Shown one piece after another: positions 52,994 through 61,122 of a stretch of DNA of 64,000 bases; positions within the stretch are counted from its first letter, which is position 1, and every line of letters begins with the position of its first letter. The DNA is from Microbacterium memoriense (GTDB lineage Bacteria; Actinomycetota; Actinomycetes; Actinomycetales; Microbacteriaceae), in contig NZ_JAODOR010000009.1 in NCBI RefSeq assembly GCF_025398275.1, forward strand, positions 110,356 to 174,355, in the 5' to 3' direction. The notes beneath the pieces were generated by a model, which made no database searches, was not told the origin of the DNA, and saw nothing but the letters and a program-made list of their open reading frames with translations. A program made the position numbers and the translations under genes.

Positions 52994-54390
52994 CGGCATC
53001 CGTCCCGCACGTCGTGATCGTCGGCGCCGGGTTCGCCGGTATCAGCGCGGCTCGGGCGCTCCGGAAGGCGCCCGTGCGGGTCAGCCTCATCGACCGCCGC
53101 GTGTACAACACGTTCCAACCGCTGCTCTACCAGGTCGCCACCGGCGGGCTGAACCCCGGCGACGTGACGCATTTCCTCCGGAGCCTCCGGGTGCGCCAAC
53201 CCAATCTCGATGTCATCCACGAACACCTCATGGAGATCGACACGGCGGGCCGCACGGTCCGAATGCTGGACGGCCAAACCCTCGCGTACGACTATCTCGT
53301 GCTGGCGAACGGTGTCACGACCGCCTATCACGGCACGCCCGGCGCGAAGGAGAACTCCTTCGCCGTGTACTCGCGGTCGCAGGCGCTCGCGATCCGCGAC
53401 ACCCTGTTCACGCGTCTCGAGCGCGCGACCCAGCAGGGCGACCGGCGCAAAGGGCTCAGCGTCGTCGTGATCGGCGGCGGCGCGACGGGTGTCGAGATGG
53501 CCGGCGCCCTCGCCGAGCTTCGCGACCAAGGGCTCGAGCCGGCGTATCCCGAGCTCGAGGGCAACGCCTTCCGCATCACCCTGCTGCAACGGGGTGACGA
53601 GATCCTGAAGCCGTTCACCCCGAAGCTGCGGCGCTACGCGCTGGAGCAGCTTCGCCGTCGCGACGTCGAGCTCCGGCTCGGGACGGGCGTCGCCGAAGTA
53701 CGCCCCGACAGCGTCGTCCTCGCCGACGGGACCGTGCTCCCGTCCGAGCTCACGGTGTGGGCCACCGGCGTCGCGCCGCACGAAGAGGTCCGCCAGTGGG
53801 ATCTCCCGCTGGACAAGGGTGACCGCATCCGCGTCGGCGCCGATCTGCAGGTCGAGGGCCTCCCCGGCATCTTCGCCGCCGGGGACATCGCGGCTGCCCC
53901 TCAGGATCTCCCGCAACTGGCCCAACCCGCTATCCAAGGCGGCGAGCACATTGCGCGCCAGATCCAGCGGCTGATCCAGGGGGAGGGCACGGTCCCGTTC
54001 GAGTACTACGACAAGGGCCAGCTCGCCATCATCGGTCGCCGCTCCGCCGTCGGGGAGGTGCCCGGGATCGCGAATCTCCCGGTGTTGCGCCGCATCCCGG
54101 GGATCGGACGCATCCCGCTGTTGCGGAAACTCATCACTCTGACGGGACTCACGGCGTGGTTCGCGTGGCTGTTCGTGCACATCACGAGCCTGCTCGGCCC
54201 GCGCAACAAGGTCATGGTGATGGTGGGTTTGCTCGTCCGCTACGGCTTCCGCCTCTACCGGACGCCGGTGCCGATCGTGGGCGATGTACCCGCCATCCGC
54301 CCCTCGAAAGCCCAGCGCTTGCGCCGCCCGCCGGCGACGCCCGCCGCCCAGGCCGACGCCGCCGCCGTACCGATCGCGCCGCCGGCCTGA
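52990..54390 (+). CDS. ndh: Type II NADH:quinone dehydrogenase (Ndh)
   Basis: 466 residues. FAD loop VVIVGAGFAGISAARALRKAPV, the NTFQPLLYQVATGGLNPGDV motif of NDH-2, the NADH loop VVVIGGGATGVEMAGAL, GIFAAGDIAA and a C-terminal hydrophobic, basic segment for membrane attachment (ITLTGLTAWFAWLFVHI). It passes electrons to quinone without proton pumping. It overlaps sufU by 4 nt, an odd operon partner. Confidence 0.92.
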   Translation: MTASVPHVVIVGAGFAGISAARALRKAPVRVSLIDRRVYNTFQPLLYQVATGGLNPGDVTHFLRSLRVRQPNLDVIHEHLMEIDTAGRTVRMLDGQTLAYDYLVLANGVTTAYHGTPGAKENSFAVYSRSQALAIRDTLFTRLERATQQGDRRKGLSVVVIGGGATGVEMAGALAELRDQGLEPAYPELEGNAFRITLLQRGDEILKPFTPKLRRYALEQLRRRDVELRLGTGVAEVRPDSVVLADGTVLPSELTVWATGVAPHEEVRQWDLPLDKGDRIRVGADLQVEGLPGIFAAGDIAAAPQDLPQLAQPAIQGGEHIARQIQRLIQGEGTVPFEYYDKGQLAIIGRRSAVGEVPGIANLPVLRRIPGIGRIPLLRKLITLTGLTAWFAWLFVHITSLLGPRNKVMVMVGLLVRYGFRLYRTPVPIVGDVPAIRPSKAQRLRRPPATPAAQADAAAVPIAPPA

Positions 54391-54401
54391 CCGGTCGCCT
54401 C

Positions 54402-54638
54402 TCACACCCGGCGCCGAGTGCGCCGGTTCGCGCCGACTGCACCCCCTACACGCTGCGCGCAGGGGGCCATCGGGGTGACAACCAGCGCGCTCGGCGCCGT
54501 CAGTTCTCCTGTTCCCACGGGAGCGCGACGAGCGGAAGGGTCGATGTCGATCCCTCCGAACCGGCGCGCGAGGCCCGCGACGATGCGCGTCCATTCCTCG
54601 CGGTGTGTGACGGTGAGAGCCGTGTCGACGGTCGTCAT
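54402..54638 (-). CDS. Small hypothetical protein
   Basis: 78 residues starting MTTVDTALTVTHREEWTRIVAGLARRFGG, with AAGGAG about 11 nt upstream and coding-like G/C at third positions. The C-terminus is Arg-rich and overlaps a hairpin. No family recognised; it may not be expressed. Confidence 0.4.
   Translation of the reverse strand: MTTVDTALTVTHREEWTRIVAGLARRFGGIDIDPSARRAPVGTGELTAPSALVVTPMAPCAQRVGGAVGANRRTRRRV
54408..54426 (+). terminator. Hairpin after ndh
   Basis: CCGGCGC (54408-54414) / GCGCCGG (54420-54426) with a 5-nt loop, 18 nt downstream of the ndh stop. No U-tract. Confidence 0.5.
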
Positions 54639-54920
54639 GGCACGGAGGCTCCTTTTCGTGGCCGCCGAATATCGACGTCACCCAGACAACGAACGGCACG
54701 AGACCGATTCGACACCCGAAGCCGAGAACATTTCAAGATCCCCCGAGCTGTCGAACCTGGCCGACATGCGACACGACGACACGACCCCGGACGACACGCA
54801 CGAGTGCGGCGAGCGAGAGCAGGTCCGAGGCATCCTCGGTCTCCTGCTCTCCCTGCCGGTGAGTGCGCTGGCCCGCCTGCAAGCCTGATCTCCGGTCACG
54901 CGGCCTGGTTCGAGCGGGCG
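54639..54920. other. Region without a convincing gene
   Basis: Open frames exist on both strands (a 40-codon plus-strand frame ending at 54888, for example), but none has a good ribosome binding site or recognisable product. No hairpin or repeat was noticed. Confidence 0.4.
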
Positions 54921-55886
54921 TCAGACCCCGGCGAGGACCGCCTCCAGGCGCGCGTACGACGTCTCCATGCCCTCGGTCATGCCGGTCGCGAGGATCATGT
55001 CGCGCATGTCCTTATCGGCATATTCGATAACGAGCGTCAGCAGCGTCGCGCCGTCCTCTTCGTACAGCTGCAGGTCATTGAGGGTACCGGGGGCATCCAT
55101 CCCGATCATCCGCTCGGTCGTCACGGCACGCCACGTCGGCTCGCTCAGTACGGTTTCGCCCTCGAAGCCGAAGCGCGTGGATTCGTCGTCGCCCTGCTGC
55201 CACATGTAGCGGTAGGTCTCGCCGAGCTTGCACTCGACCATCTGCCAGCCGTCCGGCCCGAGCAGCCACTGCTGCATGAGCTCCGGCTCGTGGTGCGCAC
55301 GCCACACGAGCTCGCGCGGCCCCTCGATGAGCCGCGTGATGCGCACGTGCTGGTCGTCGAGCAATTCGGTGCGGGTGCCCTTGCCCTGCGCGTATTCCCG
55401 GAGGGACAGCAGGACAGCGTCGAGCTGGTTCATCGCCATGCGCGAGCCTTCGATGGCGCCCATCGCGACGACCTGTTCGAGGGCCTCCGCCGACGTGAAG
55501 TAGGTGACATTCGTCAGGCGGGAGCCGGCATCCGTCGCGTCGAAGGCGAAGGTCATGCGCATCGCCGGGAACGCTTCCATCGGATTGCCGTCGGGGTCGA
55601 CGAACGAGTCGAGCACGTCGAAGCCGGTGCCGTCTGTCACCGAGAGCACCTCCCACGCACCGCGGGACGATTCACCCTGCGGACTCGTCATCGCGTAGTC
55701 GACGCGGCCGCCGGGGCGCAGGTCGAACGCGGTGAAACGCGCCGGCCATCCGGGAGGTCCCCAGAAGCGCTCGAGCTGGCGCGGGTCGGTGAATGCCGAC
55801 CAGAGGCGACTCACCGGCGCCGCGAAGTCGGCGGTGAGGGTCATGGTGAGGTTTTCGGCATCGGTCGAGATATCGGTGACGGGCAT
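54921..55886 (-). CDS. Tandem SRPBCC (AHSA1-like) domain protein
   Basis: 321 residues containing two AHSA1/START-like domains: one from about 10 to 150 (MTLTADFAAPVSRLWSAFTDPRQLERFWGPPGWPARF) and a second from about 160 to the end (VRITRLIEGPRELVWRAHHEPELMQQWLLGPDGW). It starts 1 nt after the stop of an ArsR gene, the usual actinobacterial ArsR-SRPBCC pairing. Ligand and function unknown. Confidence 0.9.
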   Translation of the reverse strand: MPVTDISTDAENLTMTLTADFAAPVSRLWSAFTDPRQLERFWGPPGWPARFTAFDLRPGGRVDYAMTSPQGESSRGAWEVLSVTDGTGFDVLDSFVDPDGNPMEAFPAMRMTFAFDATDAGSRLTNVTYFTSAEALEQVVAMGAIEGSRMAMNQLDAVLLSLREYAQGKGTRTELLDDQHVRITRLIEGPRELVWRAHHEPELMQQWLLGPDGWQMVECKLGETYRYMWQQGDDESTRFGFEGETVLSEPTWRAVTTERMIGMDAPGTLNDLQLYEEDGATLLTLVIEYADKDMRDMILATGMTEGMETSYARLEAVLAGV

Positions 55887-55887
55887 G

Positions 55888-56265
55888 TCAGTCTCCAGTC
55901 GTGGATGGTGCGAGTGGCGGATCAGCGAGCAACGCGTCGAGGCGATCGATGCGCTGACGCCAGAGGTCTTCGTAGCGGGCGAGAAGTGCCCGGGCGCGGG
56001 CGATCATGGTCGGGTCTGCACGGACGAGGCGCTCGCGCCCCTCGGCCCGCTTGATGATGAGGTGCGCCGCCTCGAGCACGGCGACGTGCTTCTGGACAGC
56101 CGCGAACGACATGTCGTACTCTGCCGCGAGAGCGGAAACGGACTGCTCGTCCACGAGCGTGCGGCGCACGATATCGCGTCGCGTCGCGGCGGCGAGAGCG
56201 TGAAAGAGACGGTCTGTGTCGTCATCGCTCAGCTCGGTGTTCTGTGGGAATCTTTCTACAACCAT
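55888..56265 (-). CDS. ArsR-family transcriptional regulator
   Basis: 125 residues of winged helix: RLFHALAAATRRDIVRRTLVDEQSVSALAAEYDMSFAAVQKHVAVLEAAHLIIKRAEGRERLV. No metal-binding Cys pair, so it is not a classical metal sensor. The ATG at 56265 lies inside a palindrome (56259-56272) and has TAACGT eight nt upstream rather than a ribosome binding site. It probably represses itself and the SRPBCC gene. Confidence 0.9.
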   Translation of the reverse strand: MVVERFPQNTELSDDDTDRLFHALAAATRRDIVRRTLVDEQSVSALAAEYDMSFAAVQKHVAVLEAAHLIIKRAEGRERLVRADPTMIARARALLARYEDLWRQRIDRLDALLADPPLAPSTTGD

Positions 56266-56272
56266 TTGGTTG
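56259..56272. promoter_or_regulatory. ArsR operator overlapping the start codon
   Basis: CAACCATTTGGTTG, a perfect 14-bp palindrome covering the ArsR start codon and lying just downstream of its -10-like hexamer. AACCA-N-TGGTT sites are common before ArsR/SRPBCC pairs. Confidence 0.7.
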
Positions 56273-56312
56273 CACGTTAAGACCATGGATGCCGGTTGTC
56301 AACCCCCGCGCC

Positions 56313-56388
56313 TGTCGGGAACGCGTTTGCGTGACACAACGGCTCTTTACGTGACATACGGCATGAGCTCGATGACATGGAATGTCAC
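56313..56388 (+). repeat. Left end of the island with motif array
   Basis: Terminal TGTCGGGAACGCG, then TGACAC (56332-56337), TGACAT (56352-56357), TGACAT (56373-56378) and TGTCAC (56383-56388); the last two form the inverted pair TGACAT-GGA-ATGTCA. It closely resembles the end at 63430-63505 in sequence and spacing. Confidence 0.7.
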
Positions 56389-56451
56389 TTGCTCCGCGAG
56401 TCGCGCGCGTCGCCCGCCTCTCCGCATATAGACCGGTGCCAGGAGGTCCCG

Positions 56452-57153
56452 GTGCGTCCAGTCGAAACTGCGAAGCAGATCACGGTGCGGCGTCGCTCGC
56501 CGTACACGGAGACCCACTGGATGCCCCGCTCGATCGATGACACGGTCCGATCCCCCGTTCGCCAGGACTACGCGATCGTCACACGAGACGTTGGAGAGCG
56601 GGACTGGGCGTCGATTGATCCAATGCGTGTCCGCACATCGAAGGGTGTCCGGCATCGCTTCACCAACTCGATGTACTTCTGGCAGCGGACGCGTAGCCAT
56701 GTCTGGTGCGAGTCTCAGGAGGAGCGCTGGGAGTTGCTATGGCTCGACTTCGGTGCACAGGTGGAGCGCCTGTGGGCGCAGCCGATGGCGATCGCCTTTG
56801 GGCACGGTTCGCGCCTTGCGGGGTATTCGCACGTCCCCGACTTCCTGGCTCAGTTCACAGACGGCAGCTACGGGCTGTTCGATGTCCGCCCAGAGGAACG
56901 TCTGAAGCTCGCGACGCGTCTACAGTTCGACGAAACCGCTAAGACCTGCGAGACGCTCGGCTGGCACTACCGAGTGCTCACCGGTCACGACACGCTTGCG
57001 ACGCGGAACCTCGACCTGCTCGTCTCTGCCGCCCGGCGCGGCGCCAGCGTCGACGCCATCGCCGACCAGTACTCAGTCACGGTGGAGATGGCTCGGTTCC
57101 GGTACAACACAACGGGCGTCGGTAAGCAGGTCGCCATGACACGTTCACGCTGA
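56452..57153 (+). CDS. TnsA-like transposase endonuclease subunit
   Basis: 233 residues. A PD-(D/E)XK-type core is visible: Glu in WCESQEERWELLWLDFG (about 85-101), HVPDFLAQF (Asp130) and the third strand YGLFDVRPEER (144-150), where Arg146 replaces the usual Lys. The TnsA N-terminal-domain pattern of a left-side Glu, PDF and DVR is clear. A C-terminal helix-turn-helix-like tail (DAIADQYSVTVEMARFRYNTTG) may bind DNA or a partner. GTG at 56452 has AGGAGG six nt upstream. In Tn7, TnsA cuts the 5' strands and needs TnsB and TnsC, which are absent here. Confidence 0.8.
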   Translation: MRPVETAKQITVRRRSPYTETHWMPRSIDDTVRSPVRQDYAIVTRDVGERDWASIDPMRVRTSKGVRHRFTNSMYFWQRTRSHVWCESQEERWELLWLDFGAQVERLWAQPMAIAFGHGSRLAGYSHVPDFLAQFTDGSYGLFDVRPEERLKLATRLQFDETAKTCETLGWHYRVLTGHDTLATRNLDLLVSAARRGASVDAIADQYSVTVEMARFRYNTTGVGKQVAMTRSR

Positions 57154-57189
57154 CACCGGACGCGCAGCCGCACCACGAAAGCGAACGCA

Positions 57190-57209
57190 CTGCCGCACGC
57201 TCGCGGCAG
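57190..57209. terminator. Hairpin between convergent tnsA-like and DUF262 genes
   Basis: CTGCCGC (57190-57196) / GCGGCAG (57203-57209), 6-nt loop. The rest of this 174-nt gap holds one more TGACAC (57313-57318) near the DUF262 gene end. Confidence 0.4.
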
Positions 57210-57327
57210 GGTACTTGCGCTACAGCGTCAGACAGGCGTCTGCGCCCGCCCTACGCGAAACACGGGGTTGGCAACGAGACAGCCAATGTCATGAATGCGC
57301 GAAGTGGCGTGTTGACACCTGCCGCCG

Positions 57328-59178
57328 TCAGTCGTCGAGGTCACCTTCACCCAGCTCGGCGTCGATGTCGATCGGCAACGCAGGGACCGAGGCCACGCCG
57401 CCCTGGGTCTGGAGCTTGCTCTTGATGCGAGCGATGAGCATGTCTCGTCGGGAGTCGAAGAACGCGAGGAAGTCGCCGACGTCGTGCGGTAGCGAGTTCG
57501 GCAGTGCGTTGGCTTTGAGAAATGCAGCGTACTCGTCGGCGCCGGGATAGTGGTCGACGAGCCATGTGTCGGGTGCGGCATCGGACTTGCCGATGTTCTC
57601 GGGCCCGGGAAGCAGTTCCAGGTTCGGGAGAAGATCCCGTTTCCCCACGAAGTCGTCGATGGCAGCATCGCTGAGTCGACGGGTGCCGTCCGCACTCTTG
57701 AGCGCTCTTAGTGTGCGCTGATCGAGTTGAGCCTTCGGGAAGATGTGGTCTACGTGGTACTGCATTCGCGTGTCGACGTGATCGAACAGTGTGGCCAGGA
57801 CGGCCCAGGTGCGGCCTCCGCCGTATGCGAGTCCAAGGATGTCCTCGATGAGGGCGTCGTTGACGTCGAGCGACTTGCCGCGACGTGCCATCGCTCGCTC
57901 AATCGGAACAAGCGGGAATGCCTCTTCGCCCTCCAGTCGGATGATGTCCCGCAGGTCGCGCAGGAGCGTGTCCAGGCCTGACCCCCAGACGCCGCGGGCG
58001 ATGAGGGAACGTAGCACCCATGATCGGAGCGCAGCGCGGTCCTCGCGGTCGTGCTTCTTGTCTGACCCGCGGTACGTCGGCGGGAGACCGCGGCGGTGCA
58101 CGTAGTACGCGACGGGAATGAGCACGCTGTCTGCCGTCAAGGTGCCGCCGGAGAGACCGAAGTCGGCGAGGAGTTCGGCGGCGATGCGTAGCGAGATGCT
58201 GATTTCGTCCCACTTGGACTCGAGCGTCGCCATGTTGGCAGCTGTGAAGTTCTTGACCTTGAAGCCGACGTCTCCGACGTCGGCGAGCACGAGACCCGAT
58301 TTCAGGACGGTGTCCTGTGAGAAGTCGAAACCTTGGCCGGTGGTGTTGAGCGCGTCCACGAGGTCGTGGACTGCTGCTCGCGCGTCCTTCTCCTTCCACT
58401 GCGCAGTCGCGATCGACATCAGGAGATCGCTGTAGGAGAGGACTGTGCCTCCCGAGTTGACGCGAACGAAGATGTCGAGGACCCGCTCGATGTCCTGATC
58501 GGTCTCCTCGTAGAAGTGGAGGCTCTGATTGTGATGCACCTCCTGCCAGAGAAGGCTGATCATCTCGACTGCTTTTGCATTGTTGCCGACGCCGTACTTC
58601 ACCGGGATCTGCGCCATCTGGAAGGCCTCGCCGGCTTCGAAGATGTCGCTGATCGGGAACCACTTCTTGGTTTCGTCAGCTGCGGCCTGCTCGATCTGTT
58701 CCTTCGTGAGGAACGCGAGGTGATACTTCAACCCGGCCTCGTTCTCCGGCGCTTCGCCGAGGAGGTTCAGGTGAAGCCGCCGCTCGGGATACGACCATGC
58801 CTTGTTCGCCCACGCACGCGGGTTCCGGTACGCATAGGTGCCCCGAAGGCCGATGTTCAGCGAAGTGAGGCGTTGCTGGCCGTCGAGTACCGCGATCACC
58901 TCGCGATCGGTCGGGATGTCGACGACCGGGTTGTGCTTCTTGTCGTAGCCGCTGTAGTCCCTCATGAACCCGTAGAACTTGAACGAGCTCACCGTCTCCG
59001 GGAGCACCTTCCAGGACAGAAAGCTGCCGACCGGGTAGCCACGCAGTACCGAGTCGAAGATCTTGATCACCTGCGACGGCTTCCACACGTACTCACGCTG
59101 GATCGCCGGCAGGATCAGCTCGTTCTTCTGGATCAGCTTCAGCGCCGTCGCAATGGTCATCGGTTCTTTGTGGCCCAC
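57328..59178 (-). CDS. DUF262/DUF1524 protein (GmrSD-like, ParB-like NTPase plus HNH nuclease)
   Basis: 616 residues. N-terminal DUF262 domain with ILPAIQREYVWKPSQ (about 22-36) and the ParB/sulfiredoxin-like loop VLDGQQRLTSL (about 96-106). The C-terminal DUF1524 HNH-type domain has HVDHIFPK at 475-482 and downstream LPNLELLPGPEN. This architecture is shared with GmrSD type IV restriction enzymes that attack modified phage DNA, and with other anti-phage DUF262 proteins. No ribosome binding site; TAGGGT at 59185-59190 is six nt before the GTG, indicating a leaderless transcript. It is convergent with the tnsA-like gene. Confidence 0.88.
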   Translation of the reverse strand: MGHKEPMTIATALKLIQKNELILPAIQREYVWKPSQVIKIFDSVLRGYPVGSFLSWKVLPETVSSFKFYGFMRDYSGYDKKHNPVVDIPTDREVIAVLDGQQRLTSLNIGLRGTYAYRNPRAWANKAWSYPERRLHLNLLGEAPENEAGLKYHLAFLTKEQIEQAAADETKKWFPISDIFEAGEAFQMAQIPVKYGVGNNAKAVEMISLLWQEVHHNQSLHFYEETDQDIERVLDIFVRVNSGGTVLSYSDLLMSIATAQWKEKDARAAVHDLVDALNTTGQGFDFSQDTVLKSGLVLADVGDVGFKVKNFTAANMATLESKWDEISISLRIAAELLADFGLSGGTLTADSVLIPVAYYVHRRGLPPTYRGSDKKHDREDRAALRSWVLRSLIARGVWGSGLDTLLRDLRDIIRLEGEEAFPLVPIERAMARRGKSLDVNDALIEDILGLAYGGGRTWAVLATLFDHVDTRMQYHVDHIFPKAQLDQRTLRALKSADGTRRLSDAAIDDFVGKRDLLPNLELLPGPENIGKSDAAPDTWLVDHYPGADEYAAFLKANALPNSLPHDVGDFLAFFDSRRDMLIARIKSKLQTQGGVASVPALPIDIDAELGEGDLDD

Positions 59179-59241
59179 GTTGGAACCCTACCGACGAGGA
59201 CGGACGCCCTCACAACGAACGCCCCGCGATGTAGACCTGGT

Positions 59242-59691
59242 TCAGACGCGGTTCAGGTCTGGAAGGTACTCGCTTCTGAGACGCCGCTCGAGCTCATCTG
59301 CTGCGGTCACTGAAGGAACCTCGAGCCACGACAGGTCGCAACCAAGCAGCCAGTCGCGGATCGCAGCCGCTTGCTCTGCGGTGACTTTCTGACGGGCTGG
59401 CCCGCTCGTGATGTTCGGCGGAATGCTGAAGAGCAACCAACACACGTTCCGACGAAGCGAAGAGCCAGCGAGGCTAACACCGCCCCCGAGGTGCTTGCCC
59501 CACGCACGGCCTCGTAGGCTCGCGGACATGCCGACGTACACCGGTCGCCCGTCTCTCTGCCAGAGGTAGACCCCCGGAGCATCCGGCAACTCGGCGCGGC
59601 CCAGCTCACGTGCGGGAACTGTCGGTGCGGCGAGCAGTGTCGTCCACTCCCCGGTGGACGGCGGGTGGAAGTCCTGGTGCAGTTCTCTCAA
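59242..59691 (-). CDS. GIY-YIG nuclease-like protein
   Basis: About 149 residues from a TTG start, though the start is uncertain: the frame is open to an ATG at 59814, but that part overlaps the lipoprotein gene. PGVYLWQRDGRPVYVGMSASLRGRAWGKHL carries the two GIY-YIG-type strands (GVYLW and VYVG) and the conserved Arg. The C-terminus has AADELERRLRSEYLPDLNRV, where the Glu and final Asn fit the family. The substrate is unknown. Probable partner of the DUF262 gene 63 nt downstream. Confidence 0.7.
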   Translation of the reverse strand: MRELHQDFHPPSTGEWTTLLAAPTVPARELGRAELPDAPGVYLWQRDGRPVYVGMSASLRGRAWGKHLGGGVSLAGSSLRRNVCWLLFSIPPNITSGPARQKVTAEQAAAIRDWLLGCDLSWLEVPSVTAADELERRLRSEYLPDLNRV

Positions 59692-59716
59692 CGCAGCATC
59701 CGTGGGACGAGCGCTG

Positions 59717-60487
59717 CTAAGCGAAGTATCCGCTGACGCCGAGGACGAAGGTTGGGCAGGAATCGCCGAATAGGTTCGCTGAGAACGTGACGGTTCCGCC
59801 GTCCGGGATCTCATCGGTCTGCTCAGCGAAGGTGATCATGCTGGATAGGAGGGTGTCACCCTCGAAGCAATACACCTCGACGCTGTACGGGCCCGTCGTC
59901 TCGGCCCCCGTCTCGTTCGTCGCGCCGCCCACGATGGAGTCGCCGGACACGTTTGCCTCGGTTACGGTCAGCGGCGCGGTGTTGTAGGGGCTGGTGTCGG
60001 CAGCGCTCGTGCTCACCTGAAACTCGTACTCGGCATCGGCCGGGATGGCGTCGGCGTTGTCGAAGTAGATGTAGGAAAGGCCCGCCTCGCCCGGCTGAAG
60101 CTGAGCCGGCGTCGTGCCCTGGCTGCTTCCGGTCGCCGCGATGGATCCGCCGCTGCGTGCGGTTGCGGTCCAGTCGACGTGCGAGATGCTTTCGCTCGTG
60201 TTGTTGCGGAACGCGAAGATCAGCGTTCCGCTGGCCGAGTCGAGTGGGCCGATTTGCACCACCGAGACCTCGTCGGGCTCTCCCGCGTCGAGGTTGGGCT
60301 GTGCCGTGCCGCCGAGGTAGCCGCTGGCGTTGAACGGCAAGGGCTCGACCTCTGTAGCCGCCGGCTCTTCGGCGGGCGCCGAGGTTACTGTGTCGGGCTC
60401 AACCGCCGCCGGCTCACTCGATGAGCCGCACGCGGTGAGCAGAAGCGTCGCGGCGATAATCGCCGCCAATCCCCCAGTAGTTCGCAT
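59717..60487 (-). CDS. Lipoprotein of unknown function
   Basis: 256 residues. Signal with lipobox LTAC (Cys about 20), acidic Pro/Ala/Glu linker, then beta-rich domains (LIFAFRNNTSESISHVDWTATAR, GEAGLSYIYFDNADAIPADAEYEFQV) resembling immunoglobulin-like or FxLYD-type surface domains. The ATG at 60487 is preferred to 60496 because TAGCGT (60495-60500) lies seven nt upstream, the leaderless pattern. It is divergent from another lipoprotein gene. Confidence 0.82.
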   Translation of the reverse strand: MRTTGGLAAIIAATLLLTACGSSSEPAAVEPDTVTSAPAEEPAATEVEPLPFNASGYLGGTAQPNLDAGEPDEVSVVQIGPLDSASGTLIFAFRNNTSESISHVDWTATARSGGSIAATGSSQGTTPAQLQPGEAGLSYIYFDNADAIPADAEYEFQVSTSAADTSPYNTAPLTVTEANVSGDSIVGGATNETGAETTGPYSVEVYCFEGDTLLSSMITFAEQTDEIPDGGTVTFSANLFGDSCPTFVLGVSGYFA

Positions 60488-60622
60488 GAACCCCACGCTA
60501 TCGGTTGGCTCAGACGTCGCCTGGCGTGGAGGGATCTGGTCTGCGACTCAGCTGGAGAACGATCAGCGGCGGGATGCGCGCGATGCTGAGGAGCGTCGCC
60601 GGGCGCCCATAGTATCCAAAGC

Positions 60623-61099
60623 ATGAAGCACAGAGCCCTCGCCCCATTCGTGATCGTCGCGTTCCTGCTGACCGGCTGCTCGAGCAGCCCGGGAACCTCG
60701 GCTACTGAGAGCAGCGGGGGTGGCAGCACCGCCTCGGCGCCTGCCGAGGAACAGGCTCCTCCGGCCGAGCCGCTGAATCTCGCAGGCGACTGGAAGCAGA
60801 CGAACTCGAACTCGGCAGACTCATACCAGGCCGCTACGATCGCCGGCGACCTCATCACGGTCAACTGGGTCAATGAGACGGACTCCACGACGGCGCTGTA
60901 TTGGGTCGGCACGTACGAGTCGCCCACGGATGCTGTCGAGACATTCACATGGCTATCCGCTGGCGACGTTGCACAGATGGAGACCGGGCTGCTGGCTTCA
61001 GGAGACGACTCGAAGAAGTTCACCTACGAGGACGGGAAGCTGAAGTACGAACTGACCGCGATGGGCGTGACGATGACCGTAGAGATGGAGAAGCAGTAG
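60623..61099 (+). CDS. Small lipoprotein
   Basis: 158 residues: signal with lipobox LTGC, Ser/Gly/Pro linker and a domain of about 100 residues (LNLAGDWKQTNSNSADSYQAATIAGDLITVNWV), a small lipocalin-like beta pattern seen in actinobacterial lipoproteins. TAGTAT at 60610-60615 is seven nt upstream of the ATG. It shares a 135-nt divergent region with the previous lipoprotein gene, which holds both promoters and nothing else recognisable. Confidence 0.8.
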   Translation: MKHRALAPFVIVAFLLTGCSSSPGTSATESSGGGSTASAPAEEQAPPAEPLNLAGDWKQTNSNSADSYQAATIAGDLITVNWVNETDSTTALYWVGTYESPTDAVETFTWLSAGDVAQMETGLLASGDDSKKFTYEDGKLKYELTAMGVTMTVEMEKQ

Positions 61100-61122
61100 C
61101 TCACCCGGAGCGACCGCGACTG

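Noticed and set aside
54639..54900. Open frames on both strands after ndh
   Set aside because: No ribosome binding site, leaderless -10 or recognisable product.
57190..57327. Third element end suggested by a TGACAC and a TGTCAT in the tnsA-DUF262 gap
   Set aside because: No TGTCGGGAACGCG terminus is nearby; two short motifs alone are expected by chance.
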